Assembly (NCBI RefSeq): GCF_900110075.1
Contig: NZ_FOCJ01000003.1
Location: 186,001 to 250,000 of the forward strand
DNA length: 64,000 bases
Origin: Paenibacillus sp. OV219
Lineage (GTDB): Bacteria; Bacillota; Bacilli; Paenibacillales; Paenibacillaceae
Reading direction: 5' to 3'
The notes under the pieces are model-generated. The model was given only the letters and a program-made list of their open reading frames with translations, was not told the DNA's origin and searched no databases. The translations under genes were made by a program, and so were the position numbers. Shown here one piece after another: positions 8,435 to 18,435 of the stretch; the first letter of the stretch is position 1, and each line of letters opens with the position of its first letter.

Positions 8435-9664
8435 TTAAGCCAATCTTGGCCCAGCTCTTCTGACGAGCAGGAAGTAAAGCAGGAGGGCACTGACATCCAG
8501 CGCGGCAATGATAAGGCCCATCGGGATTGCCGTCCCGCTGCCGGCGATGCCGACGAATGGGGCAACGATTGAACCGAACATGAAGGACATGAGTCCTTGC
8601 AGCGCCGATGCACTACCGGCCGCTTGCCCTTGATTCCGCATCGCAAGCGAGAAGCCCATCGTCGAGACCATCCCGACGCTTGCAACGACGAAGAAGAGCG
8701 GGATCAGCACGAGCACTAGGCGGGCATGAGCGAGCAGCATGGCGAGCAAGGTGACGCCGCCGATTGCGGCGATGCCAAGGCCTATGACAAGCAGCTTCGC
8801 TTCGCTCACGCGGCCTGCGAGACGTCCAGCCACTTGGCTGGCGAGAATGATGCCGAGCCCATTGATGGCGAAGCAGACGCTGAACATCTGCGGCGATACG
8901 CCGTAAATATCCTGCAGTACGAATGGCGAGCCAGAGATGTACGCGAACATGGCTGCCATGACAAAGCCCTGCGCAAGCGCGTAGCCCATGAACACGCGGT
9001 CGGTCAATAACCGACGGAACGTGATAACCGTGTTCAATATGCCGCCCTGAGCTCTTCGCTCACGCGACAGAGTCTCCGGTAAGCCGAGCAATACGGCGAG
9101 GAACATGATAAGTCCGATGGCGGCGAGAACGATAAACACGCCTTGCCAGGTCGTAAAGTGCAGCAGCTGCCCGCCTACTATTGGCGCTGCGATCGGCGCG
9201 ATGCCGTTAACGAGCATGAGCAGCGAGAAGAAGCGGGTCAGCTCAGGGCCGGTGTACAAGTCGCGCACAATGGCGCGAGCGATGACAATGCCCGCCGAGC
9301 CGGCAAGTCCTTGAATGAAGCGCAAGGCGATGAATGTTCCGATCGACGGCGCAATGGCGCAGAGCAGCGAGGACACGGCATACAGGATGAGCCCGATCAG
9401 CAGTGGGCCTCTTCTGCCGCGCACATCGCTGATTGGACCGGCGAAGAGCTGGCCGATTGCAAGCCCGATGAGGCAAGCTGTTAAGCTGAGCTGCGCAAGC
9501 GAAGTGCTCGTATGCAGGTCGCCCGCGAGCTTCGGCAGCGCTGGCAAATACATATCGAGCGAGAGCGGACCGAACGCGCTGAGCGAGCCGAGCACCGCTG
9601 CCGTCCATAGCCGCCGGGAGCGGGGCATGGCAGCGGATAAGCTGGTCGTTGGATCGTTTATCAT
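8435..9664 (-). CDS. Bcr/CflA-type multidrug MFS exporter
   Basis: This 409-residue major facilitator has 12 hydrophobic helices. The first helix carries LSAFGPLSLDMYLPALPKLA, typical of Bcr/CflA transporters. Motif A is GPISDVRGRRGPLLIGL, and an antiporter-type helix contains SAGIVIARAIVRDLY. The family expels drugs such as bicyclomycin, chloramphenicol or sulfonamides by proton antiport; the substrate here is unknown. GAGAGG precedes the ATG by about 13 nt, which is long. It has its own terminator and is followed by the histidine kinase gene on the same strand, probably as a separate transcript. Confidence 0.9.
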   Translation of the reverse strand: MINDPTTSLSAAMPRSRRLWTAAVLGSLSAFGPLSLDMYLPALPKLAGDLHTSTSLAQLSLTACLIGLAIGQLFAGPISDVRGRRGPLLIGLILYAVSSLLCAIAPSIGTFIALRFIQGLAGSAGIVIARAIVRDLYTGPELTRFFSLLMLVNGIAPIAAPIVGGQLLHFTTWQGVFIVLAAIGLIMFLAVLLGLPETLSRERRAQGGILNTVITFRRLLTDRVFMGYALAQGFVMAAMFAYISGSPFVLQDIYGVSPQMFSVCFAINGLGIILASQVAGRLAGRVSEAKLLVIGLGIAAIGGVTLLAMLLAHARLVLVLIPLFFVVASVGMVSTMGFSLAMRNQGQAAGSASALQGLMSFMFGSIVAPFVGIAGSGTAIPMGLIIAALDVSALLLYFLLVRRAGPRLA

Positions 9665-9864
9665 AGAACGAATAATTCCTCTCTTACGGTGATTAATGCC
9701 TTTGCTGGGCAGGCCGATTACAGGATGAAGATCATTATAGAACTGCCCCTATGGACTGTCAACGAATGTGCGTGCGTGCTAGCGAAACGGTGGGAGCGCA
9801 GGAGGAATGAACCAAGTGGGAAGCTGGCATACTATCCCTGATTGGCAAAGGGAGGCTTTTCACG

Positions 9865-10677
9865 ATGATGAATTGGCGATCTATGCGTTATACAGGGCTG
9901 GCGGCTGTTATGCTATTGTCCTTTACGGCGTGCGGCAAGAACGATTCAGGCAATGTAGCGGAAGCTCCAGGCACGAATCTACTTGAATCCATTAAGGGGA
10001 GCGGCGAGATCAAGATCGGGACGGAAGGGACCTATGCGCCGTTTACTTTTCACGATAAGGACGGGAAGCTGACCGGCTTCGATGTTGAAATTGCGGAGGA
10101 AGTGGCAAAGCGGATCGGTGTGAAGCCGAATTTCATCGAGACCAAATGGGACGGCATGCTGGCGGGGCTTGATGCGAAGCGGTTCGATATGGTCGCCAAC
10201 GAGGTGACGATTCGGGAGGACCGTCAGGAGAAGTATGATTTCTCCGATCCTTATATCGTTTCGAAGGCAGTCCTCATTGTGAAGGACAGCAACACGGACA
10301 TTAAGAAGCTGGCGGATTTGAAGGGCAAGAAATCAGGGCAGTCGCTTACGAGCGACCTTGGCGATATTGCCAAGGGTAATGGAGCAGAGCTTGTGCAGAT
10401 CGATGGCTTCAACCAAGCGATCGACTTGCTTGTATCAGGGCGGATCGACGCGACAATAAACGATAAGCTGAGCTTCCTCGATCTGAAGAAGCAGAAGCCG
10501 GATGTGCCGATTAAAGTGGTAGATGAGACCAGCAACGCGTCGCAGAGCGGGCTGTTGTTCCATAAGGGCAATGCGGAGCTCGTAAGTGCGGTGAACAAAG
10601 CTTTGTCAGATATGAAGGCGGACGGGAAGTACCTGGAGATTTCGTCAAAATATTTCGGCGAGGATGTATCGAAGTAA
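9865..10677 (+). CDS. Amino-acid ABC transporter substrate-binding lipoprotein
   Basis: This 270-residue protein has a short lipoprotein signal ending at LLSFTACGKN (modified Cys about residue 22). It has the SBP_bac_3 fold signature GTEGTYAPFTFHDKDGKLTGFDVEIAEEVAKRIG (given in two parts: GTEGTYAPFTFHDKDGKL and TGFDVEIAEEVA). Such proteins sit on the outer face of the membrane and deliver polar amino acids to the permease. The sequence style resembles the cystine-binding TcyJ/TcyK proteins, so L-cystine is a reasonable guess. It is the first gene of a three-gene operon, with GGGAGG 9 nt before the ATG pair. There is 18 nt to the permease gene. Confidence 0.92.
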   Translation: MMNWRSMRYTGLAAVMLLSFTACGKNDSGNVAEAPGTNLLESIKGSGEIKIGTEGTYAPFTFHDKDGKLTGFDVEIAEEVAKRIGVKPNFIETKWDGMLAGLDAKRFDMVANEVTIREDRQEKYDFSDPYIVSKAVLIVKDSNTDIKKLADLKGKKSGQSLTSDLGDIAKGNGAELVQIDGFNQAIDLLVSGRIDATINDKLSFLDLKKQKPDVPIKVVDETSNASQSGLLFHKGNAELVSAVNKALSDMKADGKYLEISSKYFGEDVSK

Positions 10678-10695
10678 AGAGGGCGGTTAGTCTTT

Positions 10696-11370
10696 ATGAG
10701 TGATCGAGAGCGGCTATGGCATATTTTTGTCGATTCGTTTTGGCCTCTGCTGCATGCGGGGATTGCGTTTACCGTACCGCTGACGCTAATTTCGTTCGCG
10801 CTCGGCCTGCTGCTTGCGCTAGTAACTGCGCTGGTGCGCATATCTGATTTTCCCGTGCTGACTGCGATAGCCCGTTTCTATGTGTGGATTATTCGCGGCA
10901 CGCCGCTGCTTGTGCAGCTGTTTATTATTTTCTACGGGCTGCCGAGTTTGGGAATTATTATTGATCCGTTCCCAGCAGCGATTATCGGCTTCACGCTGAG
11001 CGTCGGCGCGTATGGCTCGGAGATCATCCGGGCGGCGATTATCTCGATTGCGCCTGGGCAGTGGGAGGCGGCGTTCGCGCTCGGGCAGACAAGGGTGCAG
11101 GCGCTGCGCCGGATCATTCTGCCGCAGGCTGCTCGGGTGTCGGTGCCGCCGCTGTCGAATTCGTTCATTAGTTTAGTGAAGGATACATCGCTGGCGACAA
11201 CGGTGACGTTCATCGAGCTGTTCGGGAAGGCGCAGCAAATTACGGCGGCGGTGTACGAGCCGCTGCTTATTTATTGTGAGGTCGCGCTCATCTATCTCAT
11301 GCTCTGTACGGTGCTGGCTGTGCTGCAGCGCAGGTTGGAGCGATATTATGAGCGGTTTGAGGCGCGGTAA
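10696..11370 (+). CDS. Amino-acid ABC transporter permease
   Basis: The 224-residue HisM/GlnP-type membrane protein has about five helices. The N-terminal region holds TVPLTLISFALGLLLALVTAL, and the cytoplasmic EAA loop reads EAAFALGQTRVQALRRIILPQA, which contacts the ATPase. RGTPLLVQLFIIFYGLP is the family signature. It works with the binding protein upstream and the ATPase downstream as a polar-amino-acid (probably cystine) importer. GAGGGCGG precedes the ATG. Confidence 0.93.
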   Translation: MSDRERLWHIFVDSFWPLLHAGIAFTVPLTLISFALGLLLALVTALVRISDFPVLTAIARFYVWIIRGTPLLVQLFIIFYGLPSLGIIIDPFPAAIIGFTLSVGAYGSEIIRAAIISIAPGQWEAAFALGQTRVQALRRIILPQAARVSVPPLSNSFISLVKDTSLATTVTFIELFGKAQQITAAVYEPLLIYCEVALIYLMLCTVLAVLQRRLERYYERFEAR

Positions 11371-11401
11371 AAGGTAAAAGGGGAACAGGTGGTGATGAGC
11401 G

Positions 11402-12157
11402 ATGGCGATGATCGAGGTGCGCGGACTGACAAAAGCCTTCGGTGAGCTGGCTGTGCTGAAGGGCGTCGATTTGACGCTGGAGCGGGGGAGTGTGCTCGTC
11501 ATTATCGGCCCATCCGGCTCAGGCAAGTCGACTCTGCTGCGCTGCTTGAATGTGCTGGAGACGCCTTGTTCGGGAACGATTGCGATCGGTGAAGCGAATA
11601 TGGCGTTTACGAGCGGCGTGAAGGTGAAGCAGGCCGATATGCTTGCGCTCAGGCGGCAGTCCGGGATGGTATTCCAAGCTTATCACCTCTTTCCGCATCT
11701 GACTGCATTGCAGAACGTGATGGAAGGTCAGGTTACGACGCTGCGGCGGTCGAAGGAGGAGGCGAAGGAGCGCGCTCTGACGCTCCTTGCGAAGGTCGGG
11801 TTGGGGGGAAAAGCAGACGCCTACCCGCATCAATTATCCGGTGGGCAGCAGCAGCGGGTGGGAATCGCGCGGGCGATGTCGATTGATCCGCAGCTGCTCT
11901 TGTTTGACGAGCCGACCTCGGCGCTCGATCCCGAGCTCGTGCGGGAAGTGCTGAAGGTCATCCGCGAGCTGGCCAAGGAGGGGCGGACGATGATGATCGT
12001 CACGCACGAGATGAAGTTCGCCCGCGAGGTGGCGGACCGAATCATTCTTATTGATGAAGGCGTTATCGTAGAGGAAGGCCGCCCCGAGCAGCTGTTCGGC
12101 AGCCCGAAGCAAGAGCGGACAAAGCAGTTTCTGTCGAAGATTATGGAGGTTTATTAG
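11402..12157 (+). CDS. Amino-acid ABC transporter ATP-binding protein
   Basis: This 251-residue ATPase has all motifs in order: Walker A GPSGSGKST, Q-loop VFQAYHLFPH, signature LSGGQQQRVGIARA, Walker B LLLFDEPTSALD and the switch His in VTHEMKFA. It resembles the GlnQ/TcyC/TcyN group that powers polar-amino-acid uptake. It is the third gene of the operon, 31 nt after the permease. GGTGGTGATG lies before the chosen ATG at 11402. A terminator follows the stop, closing the operon. Confidence 0.94.
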   Translation: MAMIEVRGLTKAFGELAVLKGVDLTLERGSVLVIIGPSGSGKSTLLRCLNVLETPCSGTIAIGEANMAFTSGVKVKQADMLALRRQSGMVFQAYHLFPHLTALQNVMEGQVTTLRRSKEEAKERALTLLAKVGLGGKADAYPHQLSGGQQQRVGIARAMSIDPQLLLFDEPTSALDPELVREVLKVIRELAKEGRTMMIVTHEMKFAREVADRIILIDEGVIVEEGRPEQLFGSPKQERTKQFLSKIMEVY

Positions 12158-12186
12158 TTCTTCTTATTGGAAAAATAATGAACGAA

Positions 12187-12219
12187 AAGCTGCATTCTTA
12201 TTGGATGCGGCTTATTTTT
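12187..12219 (+). terminator. Terminator of the amino-acid ABC operon
   Basis: The 9-bp stem AAGCTGCAT / ATGCGGCTT (one wobble pair, 12187-12195 with 12205-12213) is followed by ATTTTTA. Confidence 0.8.
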
Positions 12220-12325
12220 ATGCGCCAAATTCCCCCCATTTACGCCTAGTAGTCTAGCGAGTACTCTAATAGGATAGAAATCCTTCTATTTATAACTTTT
12301 CCTTATTGGAGACAGGAGACTCGCT

Positions 12326-15300
12326 ATGAAACAAAGCAGATGGAACAAATTAGTAGCTAAAGTAGCCGTCGGTAGTATGCTTCTATCTATGTCGCTTCCG
12401 GTTTATGCTTACGCGTCGGATACGCATTCGGACGCTATTCGTTTAATTAGCCAATTATCATTCGATCAGAAGAAAGCGCTTCAGCAAATGAAGCTTGAGC
12501 AGCCTGTTCTGTCAACAGATTTAAATACGAAGAGCAGCGCGCCTACGAAGGTTATCGTTGAGTTCAAGCAGGCACCTGCAGAAATCGAAGTATTGAAGCA
12601 AGCATCCGAGGGCGTGCGCATCTCTTTGAGAGAGGCTGCTGAGAATGCTGAAGATAATCACGTGACGTTTCAGAAATTCGTGCAGCAGCTTGCCGGCCAG
12701 AATGGCGAGGGAGCAACGCCCTTCACAGTTGGCGAAGTCGAAATTACAAGGGAATACCGTCATGCATTCAATGGCGTAGCCATGACGCTGCCGGGCAATG
12801 TGATCGAAAGCCTGCTGAAGTCAGGCGTCGTGAAGCATATTTACAAGGACAGTATCGTAAAGCTGGACCCGAAAGAAATGGAGGCACCTACTGATGCGGT
12901 GCAGCCGTTAGATGCGCCTTCCGCGAATAATACCATCCCATTGAACGGTATTTATGACCTCCATGCGGCGGGCATTACCGGTAAAGGCATTAAAGTCGGC
13001 GTATTGGATACTGGGATCGACTACAATCATCCCGATTTGACAGACGCGTACAAAGGATACCGCGCTCAAGATGGCGTCGATCCGAAGTCAATCGATCCAA
13101 CAAGTGTCAAAGGCTGGGACGAAGTCGATAACGATGCCGATCCGATGGAAACGACGTATGCCGATTGGCAAGCGTCTGAAATGGAAGAACATCAAGGTGA
13201 TGGCACCTACTATACGTATCATGGTACGCACGTATCCGGAACAATCGCAGCTCGCGCTATGAACGCTGCGACGGATTCTCCGGCACTAGGCGTAGCGCCT
13301 GAAGCTGACCTGTATGTTTACCGCGTATTGGGTCCGTACGGACAAGGCTCAGATAGCGCTATTATGGCAGGTATCGATAAATCGGTACAAGATGGAATGG
13401 ATGTCATTAACCTTTCCCTTGGTGTAATGGAGAATAACGCGCTCTTACCAGAATCCATTGCGATTAACAACGCCACGCTGCTTGGCGTCGTCTGCGCAGT
13501 GGCGGCAGGGAATATGGGTCCCGGTGAGCGAACAGTGACCGCGCCAGGTGCGGCACCGCTTGCACTTACGGTTGGCGCGAGTGACTTCGCGTTGACGATT
13601 GCAACGATGACGGGCAGTGCTGCTGATGCAGCAGGCTCCGTTCCACTTAGTGAATTGAAAGTCATGGCAGTCAACTATAACCCACTTGCCGACCTGCTGG
13701 ACATCGGGCTCCCGCTTGTCGATGTGGGCTTAGCGAGCGCGGCCGACTTTGAGGGCAAGGACCTTACGGGCAAAATCGCATTGATTCAGCGTGGGGATTT
13801 AACCCTGAGCGATAAGATCGTGAACGCGGCGAAAGCAGGTGCCGTTGCTGCCATTATGTATAACAACGTAGACGGTGAAATTCCGTTTGTTGGCGACGGT
13901 ACGGAATACATTCCGACGTTCCGCACGAGCCAAGAAGTTGGGGCGGACTTGAAAGCGATGGTGGAGCCGACGGTTACGTTCAGCTCTATAGGCAGTACCG
14001 AGACCGAAGGCGGCCATTTGGCTGATTTCAGCGGCAGAGGCCCGGTTAACGGCAGTAATGACATTAAACCGGACGTTGTAGGACCTGGTGTGAGTGTTTA
14101 TTCCACCTATCCTGAGTATATTCACAGTCCGGAAACAGGTATTGATTACTCGCATGCGTATGCGCGTATTTCCGGTACTTCGATGGCAACGCCGCATGTA
14201 GCAGGTATTGTTGCACTGATGCTGCAGCATCATCGGGACCTCTATCCGAATGAAGACAAGAAGCTGTTTACGCCGTTTGATGTCAGAGCTGCGCTGATGA
14301 ATACGGCAGATGATCTGAACGGCGATTACTCCGTATACCAAGTAGGCGCAGGCGAGGTTGACGTCACTGAAGCAGTGAATGCAACGGTATCCATCCAAGT
14401 GTTGAACACGGCGCGGAGTCAAGATGAGAATGGGCTGCCGATTATGATTGATAACCCGTCAGGTCTGATTAATTACGGCACCTTAGCTCCAAATGAAGGA
14501 AAGGATATGAAAGATAGCAGCGAAATGACGATTACGAATAACAGTGATACGGACAAAACCTTTACCCTCTCGAGTGAGTATTATGAGGGAGGTGCTATAA
14601 GCGCGACTGCTAACAATGTGACCGTAAACGTGAACGGAACGGACACCGTTACGGTTGAAGCAGGCTCATCGGTTCCGGTGAACGTGAACATTGTCATCCC
14701 GATGACGGCGGCTAAAGGCAAATACGAAGGCTATATTCATCTTGCGAATGCGGAGAATGCTGAAGAGCATTATCAGCTTCCATTTGCCATCCGAGTCGTG
14801 GAACCGGGTATCAATAGCATGTATATGACAAATCCTGCAATTATGTCGGAGTATCCGGCTGTTGCCCATCCGTTTCAGGATACTCAGAAGTTTATGATGT
14901 TCACACTGAACAGTCCGATGCAGGAGATCGATACGGTTGTTATGGACAAGCACGGCAATCCAATCGGCACGTTCACGCCGGAGGTGATCGATGCAACGGA
15001 CGCTCCGCTTGATCAGGAACTCTGGGTCATGGTAGGGGAGTGGATGTATCCGTATATCGGGGATCCTTCTGACCGAGTTGTTTCACCTGAGCCAGTGCTT
15101 CTGGAGGAAGGCGACTATTCACTGAGAATGGTTGCGAAGGATGAACAGGAACGCACCTTTACGAAAGACCAAATGTTTATCATCGATAATACGCGTCCTC
15201 AGCTGAAGTTCCTTGATAAACCGCCAGGCGTCTATGAAGTAACGGACTCTATGTTTACGACGGAAGAGTTCGATGGCACGAGCACGGATGCGATTTGGAT

Positions 15301-18112
15301 TCATGCAAACCTGTTTGACAAAGGAACTGCAAAGCTGGCGCCGCTTGGCATTACGCAATCTGCTAACCATCTGTTCTACTATCTGAATACGATCTCGGAA
15401 TCGTATGATGATTTTAAAGTGGAAGCGAACGGCAATGTGAAGTTCGGCATCACAAGGGACGATCTCATTGATCCGGAAACGCTGCAGGATAAGCCAATGA
15501 CGCTTGCCCTATTCCCGATTGATTTGGCGACGAATGGCTATCTGATTGCCGATTTCCAGCATTACGGCTTCATTAAAGCAGGCTCGCCTTATGTTGTGCC
15601 TGTCTACGACAAGGACAGATTATACGAGGGCGACGAAGTCACAATGACGCTCAATCTGAACAATGTCGAAGATCTCGTGGCAGGTAAGTACGATGTGAGC
15701 TATTACCAGTTCATGCAGTTTGAGAATGTGAAGGTCAACGATGCATTTCAAGCCATGGCAGATGCAGCGGGAGCGACCGTCACATTGGATGAACCGATTA
15801 TTCGTGATGACGAAGTGTGGACGAGCAAGAAGATCGTAAATGTCGGCGCCTCCGTATCCGGGAATGAGTTTGCCGGATTTGACGGCGATACGCCTTTCCT
15901 TGATGTGACGTTCAAACTGGTTGATGACGAGAACTACACAGGTCTCGACAAGATGAACATTGAACAGAATATCGAGAAATTCAACTATACGAAGGCTGGA
16001 GCGCAAGAGCCTACTGAAATTCCAGTATTTAATCAAATCGACGGCTACCAAGTGATACCGAAACACTCTATGATTCAAGGTTCCGTATACCCTGAAGCCT
16101 TAATGACTTTCTATGAAGATGGCCATGGCGAATTGGATTGGTCGAAGGACTTCGCGACAATCGGTGCAAAAGCAACTGCGACAGTAGACGGCCAAACGTA
16201 CAATGGGGTGATAAGCTCCAATGGCAGCGTAATGTTCGACCAAATCCCAGTCAGCGAGAATAAGACCGAATTCCGTGTTGAAATTCCAGGCCATTTGACG
16301 AGCACAGCTTCGGTTAAGCTAGGCAGATCCATGTATGATGAATGGGTTGGAGAGAATGGCATAATGCCACAAATGCTGAACTATGCCGGTGACGTGAACG
16401 GCGATGGCATGATTGATACTGCCGATGCCACTGCGCTCCAGAATCAGATGGGCGCGACTGATGATCCCGCCTTGCCGGGAGATCTGAATAAAGATGGCGT
16501 TGTAGACGAGACGGATCTGCACTTTGTTGAGAATAATTTACTGCGAGTAGCCGATCCATTAACGCTAACAAAGGCTAGTGAAACTACTGCGCAATTGAAG
16601 CTGAAGATGCCTGCAGGCGCAACCGGCGTAAGTCTGGAGCAATCCAGGGACGGTGGCGCGACATGGACGGCCTCTGTTACAGAGGAACCGATTCCGCTTG
16701 CCGGCGGGACAGTTACCGTAACGAAACTTTCTCCGGGCAAAGCCTACGGTTTCAGACTACTTGTAACTGGCGGCCCGGAAACGCGGATTTCCGATGTGGT
16801 TGCGGTTACGACATCAAAGGCACCGCAAGTTGTCATTCCGCCTGTGCCGGATAATACGGTAACGGTGAGCGACGATGGTGTTGTTCTGACGCCTGGCGCA
16901 GGTCAGATTCATGTCGATACATCGGCAGATGGCAAGAAGCATGTAACGGTAGCGCCTAATGCGGCTGATCTTGCCAAGTCGTTCGATATGCTCCAGAAAT
17001 CTGATGAAAGCAAGCAAACGATCATCATCAAAGTGGAGCAAGAGGCGGATAGCATCGATATTGACTTGCCTTCGGATGTACTTGCTGCTGCGGCAGCATC
17101 TAATCCACATGCAGTCATTTCGATCGAGGCCAGCAACTCAAGCTTTAAGCTGCCGATTGGCGCAGCGGACTTGCAGGCCGCTGCGGATAAGCTAGGCTCC
17201 GATCTCAGCGGCATGACCGTCACAATCTCGATGTCTACACCAACCGCTGAGCAGCAGAAGAGCATTGACGAAAGCGCTAAAGCACATCACTTGAACGTTG
17301 TCAGTGTGGTCAGTTTCATGGTGACGGTTAGCGCGAACGGTAAATCCGAAGAGCTGACGAACTTCGGCAGCATATATGTGACAAGAACAATTGCAGTTGA
17401 CGGACAAGATAGCGGCAAGTCGTATATGGCTGTACTGATTGATCCGATTACGGGAGAGCTATCCTTTATCCCGGCAACCGTGTCGAATAAAGATGGCCTA
17501 GTAGAAGCTTCTATCTTTGCACCGCATGCAAGTCTCTACGGTATAGCCCAATTGGCACCGAAATCGTTTGCCGATGTGGCCGCTCACTGGGCGAAGGATG
17601 AAATTGAACTGCTCGCTGCAAGGCAGCTCGTTAAAGGAATGTCTGCAGAGCAATTCTCGCCAGGCAGCACGGTAACGCGTGCAGAATTTGCGGCGTTGCT
17701 GGCAAGAGCGCTCGGTCTGGAAATGGTGAACACAACAACGTCATTCACGGATGTACCTGCGGACAAATGGTATGCAACCGCTGTTCACGCTGTTGTAGAA
17801 GCAGGCATCGTGAAGGGACGCAGCAAGGACCAATTTGCCCCGAACGCAACGATTACGCGTGAAGAGATGGCGGTTATGCTAGCTGGCGCGCTTAAGTTTG
17901 CGGGCAAAGCGGAAGGTGAGCAAACACCGCTTACCTTCACAGATAAAGACAGCATCGCAAGCTGGGCACAGGCTGCCGTTGCACAAGCGGCAGGTGCTGG
18001 CATTCTTCAAGGCAATAAAGAAGGCGCATTTGCACCAAAATCAAATGCAACCCGCGCGGAAGCAGCGGTTGTGCTCAAACGTTGGCTGACATCAGTCGGC
18101 TTCATAAACTAG
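12326..18112 (+). CDS. Giant cell-wall subtilisin-like protease with PA, dockerin-like and three SLH domains
   Basis: The 1928-residue protein has a signal peptide (cut near residue 31), an I9-like propeptide (about 70-180) and an S8 catalytic domain. The triad is Asp228 (GVLDTGIDYNHPD), His299 (YHGTHVSGT) and Ser619 (GTSMATPHVAG). A PA insert lies at about 458-545 (ADFEGKDLTGKIALIQRG), an arrangement like Vpr/lactocepin. Long beta-rich Fn3-like regions follow. A dockerin-type pair of calcium loops is near 1355-1410 (DVNGDGMIDTADA, DLNKDGVVDETDL). Three SLH domains (about 1747-1928) bind the secondary cell-wall polymer, so the enzyme is displayed on the S-layer. Its role is extracellular protein degradation. 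It has its own terminator. Confidence 0.95.
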   Translation: MKQSRWNKLVAKVAVGSMLLSMSLPVYAYASDTHSDAIRLISQLSFDQKKALQQMKLEQPVLSTDLNTKSSAPTKVIVEFKQAPAEIEVLKQASEGVRISLREAAENAEDNHVTFQKFVQQLAGQNGEGATPFTVGEVEITREYRHAFNGVAMTLPGNVIESLLKSGVVKHIYKDSIVKLDPKEMEAPTDAVQPLDAPSANNTIPLNGIYDLHAAGITGKGIKVGVLDTGIDYNHPDLTDAYKGYRAQDGVDPKSIDPTSVKGWDEVDNDADPMETTYADWQASEMEEHQGDGTYYTYHGTHVSGTIAARAMNAATDSPALGVAPEADLYVYRVLGPYGQGSDSAIMAGIDKSVQDGMDVINLSLGVMENNALLPESIAINNATLLGVVCAVAAGNMGPGERTVTAPGAAPLALTVGASDFALTIATMTGSAADAAGSVPLSELKVMAVNYNPLADLLDIGLPLVDVGLASAADFEGKDLTGKIALIQRGDLTLSDKIVNAAKAGAVAAIMYNNVDGEIPFVGDGTEYIPTFRTSQEVGADLKAMVEPTVTFSSIGSTETEGGHLADFSGRGPVNGSNDIKPDVVGPGVSVYSTYPEYIHSPETGIDYSHAYARISGTSMATPHVAGIVALMLQHHRDLYPNEDKKLFTPFDVRAALMNTADDLNGDYSVYQVGAGEVDVTEAVNATVSIQVLNTARSQDENGLPIMIDNPSGLINYGTLAPNEGKDMKDSSEMTITNNSDTDKTFTLSSEYYEGGAISATANNVTVNVNGTDTVTVEAGSSVPVNVNIVIPMTAAKGKYEGYIHLANAENAEEHYQLPFAIRVVEPGINSMYMTNPAIMSEYPAVAHPFQDTQKFMMFTLNSPMQEIDTVVMDKHGNPIGTFTPEVIDATDAPLDQELWVMVGEWMYPYIGDPSDRVVSPEPVLLEEGDYSLRMVAKDEQERTFTKDQMFIIDNTRPQLKFLDKPPGVYEVTDSMFTTEEFDGTSTDAIWIHANLFDKGTAKLAPLGITQSANHLFYYLNTISESYDDFKVEANGNVKFGITRDDLIDPETLQDKPMTLALFPIDLATNGYLIADFQHYGFIKAGSPYVVPVYDKDRLYEGDEVTMTLNLNNVEDLVAGKYDVSYYQFMQFENVKVNDAFQAMADAAGATVTLDEPIIRDDEVWTSKKIVNVGASVSGNEFAGFDGDTPFLDVTFKLVDDENYTGLDKMNIEQNIEKFNYTKAGAQEPTEIPVFNQIDGYQVIPKHSMIQGSVYPEALMTFYEDGHGELDWSKDFATIGAKATATVDGQTYNGVISSNGSVMFDQIPVSENKTEFRVEIPGHLTSTASVKLGRSMYDEWVGENGIMPQMLNYAGDVNGDGMIDTADATALQNQMGATDDPALPGDLNKDGVVDETDLHFVENNLLRVADPLTLTKASETTAQLKLKMPAGATGVSLEQSRDGGATWTASVTEEPIPLAGGTVTVTKLSPGKAYGFRLLVTGGPETRISDVVAVTTSKAPQVVIPPVPDNTVTVSDDGVVLTPGAGQIHVDTSADGKKHVTVAPNAADLAKSFDMLQKSDESKQTIIIKVEQEADSIDIDLPSDVLAAAAASNPHAVISIEASNSSFKLPIGAADLQAAADKLGSDLSGMTVTISMSTPTAEQQKSIDESAKAHHLNVVSVVSFMVTVSANGKSEELTNFGSIYVTRTIAVDGQDSGKSYMAVLIDPITGELSFIPATVSNKDGLVEASIFAPHASLYGIAQLAPKSFADVAAHWAKDEIELLAARQLVKGMSAEQFSPGSTVTRAEFAALLARALGLEMVNTTTSFTDVPADKWYATAVHAVVEAGIVKGRSKDQFAPNATITREEMAVMLAGALKFAGKAEGEQTPLTFTDKDSIASWAQAAVAQAAGAGILQGNKEGAFAPKSNATRAEAAVVLKRWLTSVGFIN

Positions 18113-18120
18113 CAGGCCAG

Positions 18121-18153
18121 CCCGTTTCTCCATCATGGAGAAGCGGGTTTTTT
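18121..18153 (+). terminator. Terminator of the SLH protease gene
   Basis: The stem CCCGTTTCTCCA / TGGAGAAGCGGG has a TCA loop and is followed by six T. Confidence 0.93.
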
Positions 18154-18435
18154 GCTATGTCTGCAAGAAATAGGCTCTAGGCACTTATCTGCACCGTACA
18201 ACTATAAATCAGAGATGTATATCCATACTTGATAGGAGATGGTTTTCATAGAGTTGGGGGTATTGACCAGTACGAGCCATCTGCCATGTACATATACATA
18301 CAGTACATAACTGCTATAGCAGGCATACGAAGGGAGCGAATCTATGAAAATAGCAGCCTGAGGATGGGCTCTTGCAATTAGGTTCCGAAAGGAGAATAGA
18401 AGATAGATTAGAGAATCTTGAAAAGAGGGTAAAGC
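18154..18435 (+). other. Long leader/intergenic region before the ArsB-like gene
   Basis: About 280 nt without a normal gene. It holds the palindrome CTGCTATAGCAG (near 18311-18322) and a five-codon ORF (MKIAA, 18344-18361) after AGGGAG. Overlapping its end is a second tiny frame (MGSCN). GTTCCGAAAGGAG follows, then the AGAGGG ribosome site of the transporter gene. A TTGACC at 18263 with TACATA about 20 nt later is a weak promoter candidate. This could be a regulated leader, but I do not recognise a known riboswitch class. Confidence 0.3.

Noticed and set aside
18154-18435. A known riboswitch (yybP-ykoY, M-box, c-di-AMP) before the ArsB-like gene
   Set aside because: The conserved core motifs of these classes were not found by eye.
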